Part shown: in pieces, positions 4,711 through 11,553 of the stretch
Layout: the number at the start of each line of letters is the position of its first letter
Position numbering within the stretch: the first letter of the stretch is position 1
From: CAZJBH01 sp964544485
GTDB lineage: Bacteria; Patescibacteriota; Minisyncoccia; Portnoybacterales; UBA2143
Assembly: GCA_964544485.1 (NCBI GenBank)
Contig: CAZJBH010000011.1
Location: 1 to 17,184, forward strand
DNA: 17,184 bases
Direction of reading: 5' to 3'
Position numbers and translations under genes: made by a program
Notes under the pieces: generated by a model
Seen by the model: the letters and a program-made list of their open reading frames with translations, nothing else
What the model was told of the DNA's origin: nothing
The model's database searches: none

Positions 4711-6010
4711 AAATTTGTTTTTTCCTATGTTTTTTGAAGATATAAAAGAATAAAAGCAAGTAATAAATAATTAAAATGATTAAAGGCAATCCTTGAACCT
4801 GATAAGCAGCAAAAGAAAAATCAGCTAAAAGGTTAATCATACTAACAATATAATTAAGCAACAGCCATAATGGAATAACTATTATTTTAGCTAACCCGGA
4901 TAAAATCAAACCACTAATTGAAAAAACTATTGTTAAAATAATTATTATCGGCAACATAGGAACGATTAAAAGATTGGCTAATGGAGAAACTAAAGAAATT
5001 TGCCCAAAATGATAAACTAAAAGCCCAAGCACCCCAATTTGAGCCGCAAAAGTCATAGTCAAAATATCTTTTAAATAAAAAGAATCTGCAGACTTAAAAA
5101 TTTTTTCATCTAAGATTGGTTTTAAATAAACAATACTTAAAGTAGCTACAAAAGAAAGCTGAAAACCAACATCATTTTTTAACAACCAGGGATTAATCAA
5201 AAGCATAATTGTCGCGGCTAGAACAATTGCCCGGCCAGAACTTCTTAATCTTCCCATTTTCTGAGCTAATAATAAAAGACCGGCCATAAATCCGGCTCTG
5301 ACGGCGCTAGCTGGAAATCCAATCATAAGGATATAAAAAAACAAAATTATAATTACTAAATAAAAAGCATGCTTTCGCCAAAGTCCTAAGCTTAAGGCAA
5401 GATATAAAATAAATTGAGACCAAATAACAATATGCATTCCGGAAATTGCTAGAATATGTCGAGTACCGGTAAGATTCAATTTTTCTTTAAATTCATCTGA
5501 TAATCCGTAACGATCGCCTAAAAAAATAGCCCGCAAAATAGCAGACTCAGGAGGAAGCAAATTTTGATTAATTATTTGCCTTAATTTATTCTTAAAAGCA
5601 AAAATTTTTTGATAAAGCCAGTTTCCTTGATTCTTTTTAATTAATTCAATTTCAGGATAATAGGAAACTAAATAAATATTGTTTTTAGCTAAATATTCCT
5701 TATAGTTAAAATCATCAAAAACAGTTGGTTCTAATAATTTACCTTTAATTTTTAATTTATCTCCATAATCATATTCTGGGTATAATTCAGTAGTAATTAA
5801 AATTTTTCCGGGAATTTTTTCTGTTTTAAATTCAAATTTCTGCTGATCAATTCTTTGCTCCGGATAATTTATAATGATTCCCGTTAAATTAAATTCGTGT
5901 TCATTATATTGGCTAACCGATTCTTTTTCAGAATTAATAAAAAAAGAAAAAAGAAAAACTCCTAAAATATATAACAAACAAAGATAAATAAAAATTTTAG
6001 ATTTATCCAT
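4703..6010 (-). CDS. comEC: ComEC/Rec2 competence channel protein without hydrolase domain
   Basis: ComEC is the inner-membrane channel that imports single-stranded DNA in natural competence. At 435 residues this version has a first membrane helix (about 5-25), an OB-like soluble domain (about 40-125) and the multi-spanning competence domain (about 150-428). The signature TGTRHILAISGMHI is at 181-194, preceded by FLGDRYGLSD. Complete ComEC proteins of model bacteria are about 700-800 residues and end in a metallo-beta-lactamase-like domain, which here is the next gene. The start overlaps the previous gene's stop by one base (TAATG). The C-terminus is basic (KKHRKKQ), which suggests a cytoplasmic end and an intact reading frame rather than a truncation. 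Confidence 0.9.
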   Translation of the reverse strand: MDKSKIFIYLCLLYILGVFLFSFFINSEKESVSQYNEHEFNLTGIIINYPEQRIDQQKFEFKTEKIPGKILITTELYPEYDYGDKLKIKGKLLEPTVFDDFNYKEYLAKNNIYLVSYYPEIELIKKNQGNWLYQKIFAFKNKLRQIINQNLLPPESAILRAIFLGDRYGLSDEFKEKLNLTGTRHILAISGMHIVIWSQFILYLALSLGLWRKHAFYLVIIILFFYILMIGFPASAVRAGFMAGLLLLAQKMGRLRSSGRAIVLAATIMLLINPWLLKNDVGFQLSFVATLSIVYLKPILDEKIFKSADSFYLKDILTMTFAAQIGVLGLLVYHFGQISLVSPLANLLIVPMLPIIIILTIVFSISGLILSGLAKIIVIPLWLLLNYIVSMINLLADFSFAAYQVQGLPLIILIIYYLLLFFYIFKKHRKKQIYA

Positions 6011-6516
6011 TAAAATTCAATTCCTTTTCTTGATTTAATCTTTTTTTGATAATAATGTTTTTTTTCATTCATTTGAGTAACTAAATCAGCTTGTTGAAGA
6101 ATCTTTTTATCAGCGTAACGACCAGTTAAAATAACTTCTATTTGTTTAGGAATTTCTTGAATTAACTTTAAAATATCTTTTGTTTCTATTAATTTAAAAT
6201 AATTAGCCATATTTATTTCATCTAAAATAATTAAGTCATATTTTTTGGATTCAATAGCTTTTTGAACAAAATTAAAACCTTGCTTAGCAAGGTCATAATC
6301 TTTTTTAACTAATTTTTTTTTATTAACAAATCCTTTTCTGCCAAAAGCTTTTGCTTCAAAATTTTTTAATCGGGAAATAGTTTTAATTTCAGAACTTTGT
6401 CCATCTTTTAAAAATTGAACCAATAAAACTTTTTTGCCAGCTCCAATTGTCCGCAAACCCAAACCAAGCGCGGCAGTAGTTTTTCCTTTGCCATTTCCTG
6501 TATAAACCTGAAGCAT
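6010..6516 (-). CDS. Cob(I)alamin adenosyltransferase, CobO/BtuR type
   Basis: The enzyme adenosylates reduced cobalamin (or cobyrinic acid diamide) with ATP to give the adenosylcobalamin cofactor. The P-loop GNGKGKTT is at residues 7-14, the Walker B-like LIILDEIN at 96-102, and the family motif LTGRYAD at 130-136. At 168 residues it is slightly short: the N-terminal helix present in the E. coli enzyme is absent and the protein starts right at the P-loop strand. It begins 6 bp after the ribonucleotide reductase stop and overlaps comEC by one base. No other cobalamin genes are seen, so a salvage role serving the reductase is the best reading. There is no Shine-Dalgarno site. Confidence 0.9.
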   Translation of the reverse strand: MLQVYTGNGKGKTTAALGLGLRTIGAGKKVLLVQFLKDGQSSEIKTISRLKNFEAKAFGRKGFVNKKKLVKKDYDLAKQGFNFVQKAIESKKYDLIILDEINMANYFKLIETKDILKLIQEIPKQIEVILTGRYADKKILQQADLVTQMNEKKHYYQKKIKSRKGIEF

Positions 6517-6522
6517 ATTTAT

Positions 6523-9500
6523 TTAAATATTACAAGTCGGACAGCTTCCAGGAGGCAAATCAGGGATATCCGGCGAAGGATCCCTTAATTCCGGAGAAAC
6601 ATTCTTATCTTTTATCTTTTTACCATTTCCCCTATTTTTAACCAATTTGCCTTGCTGACTCCCTTTAATGTTTAGAACTTGTTGTTTTCTGCTTTCATTT
6701 CGATACAAAGTCATTCCTTTGCATCCTAAGTTATAAGCCAAGAGATAGGCTTTTTTAACTTGATCCTCAGTAGCAGTATAAGGAAAATTAATTGTTTTGC
6801 TAGTTGCATTATCAACATATTTCTGAAAAGCAGCTTGCATTTTAATATGATCTTCCGGTTTAATATCCAAAGCAGTAGCAAAAAGCTTTTTAACATCCGT
6901 TGGAATCCCCTTAATTTCTTGAAGGCTGCCTTTAATTGCCACTTCATCAATTAATTTTTTTGAATAAAAGCCTCGCTCTTTGGCTATTTGCTCAAATAGA
7001 GGATGGACTTCTGTCATCTCTTGATTCCCTAAAACATATTTTCTAATATAGGCTACGGCAAATAACGGTTCAATTGCGGAAGAAGCTCCGGCAATAATTC
7101 CAATTGTTCCAGTTGGCGCAATTGTAGTTACCGTAGCATTTCTTAATCGATCTTTTTTATTCCCCTGGCTATAAATACTTTCCGGAAAATTTGGAAAAAC
7201 ACCTCTTTCTTCAGCTAATTTAATCGAAGCCTTTTTCCCTTCTTGCTGAATAAATTTCATAACCTGCTCAGCTAAATTAATCGCTCTTTTAGTATTATAT
7301 GGAATCTTTAATTGAAGCAACATATCTGCCCAGCCCATAACCCCAAGACCGATTTTGCGATTCCCTTTAGTTGTCTTTTCGATTTCTAAAAGCGGATAAC
7401 GATTAACTTCAATCACATCGTCTAAAAACTTAACTGCTGTTTGTACAGTTTGTCTTAATCTATCCCAATCAACAGTTAAAATTTTAGAACGCGGAGTTTT
7501 CTTTTTCAGCATTTTGGATAAATTAATACTTCCCAAATTACACGATTCAAACGGAAGCAACGGTTGTTCGCCGCATGGATTGGTACTTTCAATTTCGCCT
7601 AACTTAGGAGTTGGATTAGCTCGATTAATATTATCAATAAAAATAACTCCAGGTTCTCCATTTTTCCAAGCATAATGAACAATCAAATCAAAAACTTTAT
7701 TTGCGTCTAATTTTTTAACTGGTTGACCAGTTCGCGGATTTTTTAAGGCATATTTCTTCTTCTTTTTTACCGCCTCCATAAATTCATCGGTTAAAGCAAT
7801 AGAAATATTAAAATTATTTAAAATTCCTTCTTGTTCTTTAGAAATAATAAATTCTAAAATATCCGGATGATCAACATTCAAAATCCCCATGTTAGCGCCG
7901 CGTCTTTTACCGCCTTGCTTAATCACCTCAGTGGCTGCGTTAAATACGCTCATAAATGAAATTGGGCCGGAAGAATTGCCTTGAGTGGAATTAACTAAAT
8001 CATTTTTCGGCCTTAATCGGGAAAAATTAAAACCGGTTCCTCCGCCACTTTTATGAATCAAAGCAGTATTTCGAACTGCTTCAAAAATTTCTTCCATTGA
8101 ATCACCAACCGGTAAAACAAAACAATTATGAACAGCTACTCCATTTGCCACATAAGAATGGTCCTGGTCAATTTCTAGGTTATAAACAAAACCGTCTAAA
8201 AATTCTTTTTTAATTTTTCTAATTGGGCGCAAAGTAAAATCTCTAATCTTAATATATTGAGGATATGCTTTTCTTTTTTTAAATTTCTTTTTATTCCAAA
8301 TAATCTTAACTAAATCTTGACATTCTGAAGGAGCGGCTGAAATCCTATAAGCCTTGCGAGTTCCTCCTTTAGGCATTCTCGCATTAATATTAAAATTGTA
8401 TCCCAATCTTCCTAAAAGATTCCAAATTTTTAAGGCCAATTCCTTATTAGAAAGACTTAAAAAAACAACATCTTGGCTCTTTCCTTGATAATAGCAACCA
8501 TCACCCCTAAAAATACCTACCAGCAACTGAAATTGCTTTTCTAAAGGCAAATACATAATCCAAGCAGGAAGATTCTTTTTATCAAATCCTCGCTTAAACA
8601 AAGACTCCCAAACGCTAGCCAATAAATTAGAATGAAAACGAAGCTGAATTGTATTTTGTTTATCACTAATTTCTTTCCTGGCTGTTAAATTAAACTTCTG
8701 CTTCATTATCCTAAGCACATCTTTCGCGTAATCGTCTTCTTTCTTAGAAAAAGTAAATCGAATTACACTAGGCTTATCTCCATACCGATTACTCAAAGAA
8801 CCTTCTGCCAACCAATAGCCTAATAACCTCATAAAATCTTTATCTATCTTTATTTTGTTTGGGAGAGAATTGCCCTGATTAGGACGATTTTTATCTTTAA
8901 TAAAAGAACCTTTTTCTAAACTAAGATATTGATCTTTAGATAAATAATTAGCAAGCTTAATTGATTTTTTATCCTTAATAGTCTTATCAAAAACCGTAAC
9001 CACAAAATCGCCTTGCTTAAGATTTTTAACTAGTCTCCATTTTGGTTCAACGGGAAAATTATTTAAATACGGACAATCCTCTTTATAGTTATTTTTCCAA
9101 GCAAAACAATGTTTTTTTAAAGCAAAACCATTACAAAGCTTATTAGCGTCCCTTAAACATCTTACTTCTTTTCTAGTTAAAGACAAAACAGGATGTTCTT
9201 TGGTTACTGAAAGAGTATTTTTTAAAATACCTTGAACATGTATTTTGTAAATATCTTCTTTTATTTTTCTTTTAAATATCTTAGTCACTTTTCTCATCCG
9301 GCCGCAATGGGTTAACGCTTTTTCTCCTTGTTTAAAATCTTCAATCTTTTTAATATCCGGATTAGCGTAAATTGCTTGGTCTCCGGTAAAACAAGCGCTT
9401 AATTGCTGCAAAGCCCCGCCTGCATTCATTAAAGTTGGCGAGTTTGGCAAAAATTCCAAAGAAGCCATCATTCGATAAAATTCTTTGCCAATTTCAAAAA

Positions 9501-10014
9501 TTTCATCATCTGTTAATGAAGGATTAAAATAACTTTCTGCTGAAGCAATATTTTGAGCCACACGCTGAAATAGCTGTTGCGGCGTTTCTACAATTTTGCC
9601 CTGTTCATCTTTTTTAAGATAGCGAGATTCAAGCACACGCAAAGCATTCGGAGTCAATTTAGTTTTAATATTCTGGCTTAATAACCACCATTTAGCATCC
9701 CTAATTTCTCTTCTTTTCTGGCGATACATGCTATAAGCTTCAGCTACTTCTTTATATCCTTGTTTAGCAATTGTCTCAATTACCATATCCTGAATCTCTT
9801 CTACCTTAGGAATTCGACCGTCTAATTTTTGATAAAGTTTTTCAATTACTTTATTAGAAATTTTCTGAGCCAAAACCCTATCTTCTCTCCCTTGCGCTAA
9901 AAAAGCCTTAAAAATAGCTTGCGTAATTTTGTCTTGATCAAAACTTACTATTTTCCCGTTTCGCTTTCTAATTTGTTCAAAAAACTTTTTATTTTGCTTA
10001 TTTTTCTGAGGCAT
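6523..10014 (-). CDS. nrdJ: Class II (adenosylcobalamin-dependent) ribonucleotide reductase precursor containing an intein
   Basis: This enzyme reduces ribonucleotides to deoxyribonucleotides. The 1163-residue precursor holds an ATP cone (about 14-105), the N-terminal reductase part to Ala207, an intein (208-630), the catalytic barrel (631 to about 1105) and a tail with the redox pair Cys1158/Cys1161 (SCPTCNI). The mature length after splicing would be 740. Catalytic residues are Cys631 (LSA-CFVLPVGDS, the substrate-reducing cysteine that follows the intein), and Asn812, Cys814, Glu816 and Cys825 in NPCGEQPLLPFESCNLGS. The 11-residue gap between the last two cysteines is as I recall for Thermotoga NrdJ. 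Class II is supported by the adenosyltransferase gene that follows and by the absence of a small-subunit gene here. GGAGG (10034-10030) sits an unusually long 15 bases before the ATG. Confidence 0.93.
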   Translation of the reverse strand: MPQKNKQNKKFFEQIRKRNGKIVSFDQDKITQAIFKAFLAQGREDRVLAQKISNKVIEKLYQKLDGRIPKVEEIQDMVIETIAKQGYKEVAEAYSMYRQKRREIRDAKWWLLSQNIKTKLTPNALRVLESRYLKKDEQGKIVETPQQLFQRVAQNIASAESYFNPSLTDDEIFEIGKEFYRMMASLEFLPNSPTLMNAGGALQQLSACFTGDQAIYANPDIKKIEDFKQGEKALTHCGRMRKVTKIFKRKIKEDIYKIHVQGILKNTLSVTKEHPVLSLTRKEVRCLRDANKLCNGFALKKHCFAWKNNYKEDCPYLNNFPVEPKWRLVKNLKQGDFVVTVFDKTIKDKKSIKLANYLSKDQYLSLEKGSFIKDKNRPNQGNSLPNKIKIDKDFMRLLGYWLAEGSLSNRYGDKPSVIRFTFSKKEDDYAKDVLRIMKQKFNLTARKEISDKQNTIQLRFHSNLLASVWESLFKRGFDKKNLPAWIMYLPLEKQFQLLVGIFRGDGCYYQGKSQDVVFLSLSNKELALKIWNLLGRLGYNFNINARMPKGGTRKAYRISAAPSECQDLVKIIWNKKKFKKRKAYPQYIKIRDFTLRPIRKIKKEFLDGFVYNLEIDQDHSYVANGVAVHNCFVLPVGDSMEEIFEAVRNTALIHKSGGGTGFNFSRLRPKNDLVNSTQGNSSGPISFMSVFNAATEVIKQGGKRRGANMGILNVDHPDILEFIISKEQEGILNNFNISIALTDEFMEAVKKKKKYALKNPRTGQPVKKLDANKVFDLIVHYAWKNGEPGVIFIDNINRANPTPKLGEIESTNPCGEQPLLPFESCNLGSINLSKMLKKKTPRSKILTVDWDRLRQTVQTAVKFLDDVIEVNRYPLLEIEKTTKGNRKIGLGVMGWADMLLQLKIPYNTKRAINLAEQVMKFIQQEGKKASIKLAEERGVFPNFPESIYSQGNKKDRLRNATVTTIAPTGTIGIIAGASSAIEPLFAVAYIRKYVLGNQEMTEVHPLFEQIAKERGFYSKKLIDEVAIKGSLQEIKGIPTDVKKLFATALDIKPEDHIKMQAAFQKYVDNATSKTINFPYTATEDQVKKAYLLAYNLGCKGMTLYRNESRKQQVLNIKGSQQGKLVKNRGNGKKIKDKNVSPELRDPSPDIPDLPPGSCPTCNI
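8125..9393 (-). mobile_element. Intein with LAGLIDADG homing endonuclease, in nrdJ
   Basis: The 423-residue element (precursor residues 208-630) starts with Cys208 (CFTGDQAIY, block A). Block B follows as SVTKEHPVL (His274), and it ends with block F (VYNLEIDQDHSYV, His619) and block G (ANGVAVHN, His629-Asn630). The +1 residue is Cys631. Two endonuclease motifs are intact, LLGYWLAEG (397-405, Glu404) and LLVGIFRGDG (497-506, Asp505), so both splicing and homing may be active. Precise removal joins LSA to CFVLPVGDS, the normal reductase sequence. The insertion is exactly before the reductase's catalytic cysteine, a conserved site that would make loss without precise excision lethal. Ends are read directly from the conserved blocks. 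Confidence 0.95.
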
Positions 10015-10029
10015 AGTAAAAATTAAAAA

Positions 10030-10036
10030 CCTCCTT
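10030..10036 (-). promoter_or_regulatory. Distant Shine-Dalgarno site of nrdJ
   Basis: AAGGAGG on the minus strand (10036-10030) is separated by 15 bases from the ATG at 10014, much more than the usual 5-9. No in-frame ATG, GTG or TTG is nearer to it. It may be used inefficiently, or be brought closer by RNA folding. Confidence 0.5.
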
Positions 10037-10140
10037 AAAATTAATTATTTAGACACAAAAAAATCCCCTTTATCTCCTCCAGCTATTTTTTAAACATTAT
10101 TCCTAAGAAGAAAAAGAGGAATAAACTTAAACTCTATTCT

Positions 10141-10169
10141 ATTTTACTCCTAACTATTCTTTAGGTCAA
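10141..10169 (-). promoter_or_regulatory. Promoter of the nrdJ operon
   Basis: TTGACC (10169-10164), a 17-bp spacer and TAAAAT (10146-10141) give a good housekeeping promoter, 5 of 6 matches in each element. Transcription would start near 10134. It is the likely source of the mRNA for nrdJ, the cobalamin adenosyltransferase and both comEC parts. Confidence 0.65.
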
Positions 10170-10171
10170 AT

Positions 10172-10180
10172 TGTGGATAA
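10172..10180 (-). promoter_or_regulatory. DnaA box two bases upstream of the nrdJ -35
   Basis: TTATCCACA (minus strand, 10180-10172) is a perfect match to the classic DnaA box. It is placed where an activator or repressor could contact RNA polymerase. DnaA control of the ribonucleotide reductase operon is established in E. coli; here it is inference from one site. Confidence 0.45.
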
Positions 10181-10207
10181 TTAAAACTCCGTTTTAATAA
10201 AACGGAG
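10179..10207 (-). terminator. Intrinsic terminator after ftsZ
   Basis: CTCCGTTTT (10187-10195) pairs with AAAACGGAG (10199-10207) around a 3-base loop. On the minus strand it is followed by TTTTAATT. The hairpin starts 26 bp after the ftsZ stop codon and just before the DnaA box. Confidence 0.8.
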
Positions 10208-10232
10208 CTTTAAAATAGAAATATCTAAATAT

Positions 10233-11393
10233 TTATTTATTCACTTTTCTTCTAATAAAAGCCGGGATATCCCATTCATCTTCTTGATTTTCTTCTTCTT
10301 TAGAAGCATTTGCTTGTTTCTCATCTGATCTTTGCTTAAATTCTGAACGCTTTTTTTCTTTTTCTTCATTGCTCTCTTCATGGGGATTAATCGGAGAAAT
10401 ATCTTGAACTCTTTGTTCTCCGCTCTTTTTAAGCATGCCTTCGTCAAAACCGGTTGCAATAACAGTTACCTTTAATTCTCCCTTTCTTAATCCGTCATCT
10501 ATTACTGCGCCAAAAATAACTTTAGCTTCTGGATCAATTGACTCAGTAATTATTTTAGCAGCATCATTAATTTCAGTCATTGCCATATCAGAACCGCCTG
10601 AAATATTAAACAAAACTCCTTTAGCGCCATCAATTGAAATTTCCAATAAAGGAGAATTAATCGCTCCTTTGGCTGCTTCATTAGCCCGATCTTCTCCGGT
10701 TGCTCGGCCAATTCCCATTAAAGCAGAACCAGTATTTTGCATAATTGCTTTAACATCGGCAAAATCAACATTTACAATTCCAGGAGTAACAATTAAATCA
10801 GAAATTCCCTGAACTGCTTGGCGTAAGACATCATCTACTACTGCAAAAGCATTCAGCAATGAAGTTTTTTTATCAATAATAGAAAGCAATTTATCATTCG
10901 GAATAGTAATCAAGGTATCTACCCGATCCTTTAACTGAACAAGTCCTTCATTAGCCAACTGGACTCTTTGCCGCCCTTCAAAAGAAAAAGGTTTAGTAAC
11001 TACAGCTACGGTCAAAGCGCCAGCGTCTTTAGCTGCTTCAGCAATAATTGGAGCTGCGCCAGTACCGGTTCCTCCGCCCATACCGCAAGTAACAAAAACC
11101 ATATCTGATCCTTTAACAATTTCGTGGATCTCATCTCGATTTTCCTCAGCTGCTTGCCGTCCAATTTCAGGATTCATTCCAGCGCCTAGTCCCTTAGTTA
11201 AGTTTTTACCAATATGAACTTTTTCTGAAGCTTTAGTATGATGCAAGTCTTGCGCGTCAGTATTAATTGCAACAAACTCAACTCCATGAATTTTGCAAGC
11301 TAGCATTCGCGAAATAGCGTTACCTCCGCTGCCGCCAACTCCAATAACTTTTATTTTAGCAAATGTTTCTACTTCTGGTTTTATTTGAGCCAT
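10233..11393 (-). CDS. ftsZ: Cell division GTPase FtsZ
   Basis: FtsZ polymerises at mid-cell into the division ring. At 386 residues it has the usual layout: the GTP-binding domain with IGVGGSGGNA (17-26) and tubulin signature GGGTGTG (106-112), the T7 synergy loop NVDFAD (208-213), a charged low-complexity linker (about 322-370), and the conserved C-terminal peptide WDIPAFIRRK (374-383) that binds FtsA. The WDIPAF motif and the upstream ftsA show that the standard membrane-tethering pair is kept. The start at 11393 fits the family. The ribosome-binding site AAGGAGG is 16 bases away, and the gap after ftsA is 143 bp, so FtsZ may be translated or transcribed at a different rate from FtsA. Confidence 0.97.
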   Translation of the reverse strand: MAQIKPEVETFAKIKVIGVGGSGGNAISRMLACKIHGVEFVAINTDAQDLHHTKASEKVHIGKNLTKGLGAGMNPEIGRQAAEENRDEIHEIVKGSDMVFVTCGMGGGTGTGAAPIIAEAAKDAGALTVAVVTKPFSFEGRQRVQLANEGLVQLKDRVDTLITIPNDKLLSIIDKKTSLLNAFAVVDDVLRQAVQGISDLIVTPGIVNVDFADVKAIMQNTGSALMGIGRATGEDRANEAAKGAINSPLLEISIDGAKGVLFNISGGSDMAMTEINDAAKIITESIDPEAKVIFGAVIDDGLRKGELKVTVIATGFDEGMLKKSGEQRVQDISPINPHEESNEEKEKKRSEFKQRSDEKQANASKEEENQEDEWDIPAFIRRKVNK

Positions 11394-11536
11394 AATTTTA
11401 AATTACCGCCCTCCTTGGCAAAGTAATCTTATTAAAAATTCAAGCTTAATTAATAATGAGGCCTCCTAAGAGCCCTCCTTATAAAAATTACGAATATTTT
11501 TAAAATTAACACAAACCAATAAATAATGCAAGGTTT
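11394..11536 (-). other. ftsA-ftsZ spacer with two AAGGAGGGC copies
   Basis: On the minus strand AAGGAGGGC occurs twice, at 11480-11472 and 11416-11408. An extra AGGAGG followed by the palindrome GAGGCCTC (11458-11465) lies after the first copy. Only the second copy is near a start codon, that of ftsZ. No ATG or GTG ORF follows the first copy, so it may be a ribosome standby site, a regulatory fold, or the remains of a lost gene. Confidence 0.4.
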
Positions 11537-11553
11537 TTAAGGTAAAAAACCTT
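11530..11553 (-). other. Hairpin across the ftsA stop codon
   Basis: AAGGTTTTT (11553-11545, minus strand) pairs perfectly with AAAAACCTT (11538-11530) around a 6-base loop, and the TAA stop lies at the loop/stem edge. It has no U tail, so it is not a standard terminator; attenuation or mRNA processing between ftsA and ftsZ is possible. Confidence 0.5.

Larger units (their letters stand above)
10015..10232 (-). other. Intergenic region between ftsZ and nrdJ
   Basis: This 218-bp gap holds, in minus-strand order, the ftsZ terminator, a DnaA box, the nrdJ promoter, a leader hairpin (TTATTCCT at 10124-10117 pairing with AGGAATAA at 10104-10097, 12-base loop) and the distant GGAGG. The leader of about 120 bases shows no cobalamin riboswitch-like conserved core and no recognisable NrdR box pair. 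Confidence 0.6.

Noticed and set aside
4703..4745. Two A-AAA-AAC slippery-like heptamers near the end of the ComEC channel gene, suggesting programmed -1 frameshifting into the hydrolase gene
   Set aside because: The hydrolase frame is +1 relative to the channel frame, so a -1 slip would not enter it; the hydrolase also has its own ATG and membrane helix.
10015..10140. Cobalamin riboswitch in the nrdJ leader
   Set aside because: The leader is only about 120 bases, AU-rich, and shows no conserved B12-box-like core; only a simple hairpin is visible.
10015..10180. NrdR-box pair at the nrdJ promoter
   Set aside because: No two copies of an ACAC-AT-rich-GTGT-type 16-mer at about 30-bp spacing were found.
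10172..10180. Replication origin based on the DnaA box
   Set aside because: Only one perfect box is present, with no cluster, no dnaA/dnaN genes and no unwinding-element context.
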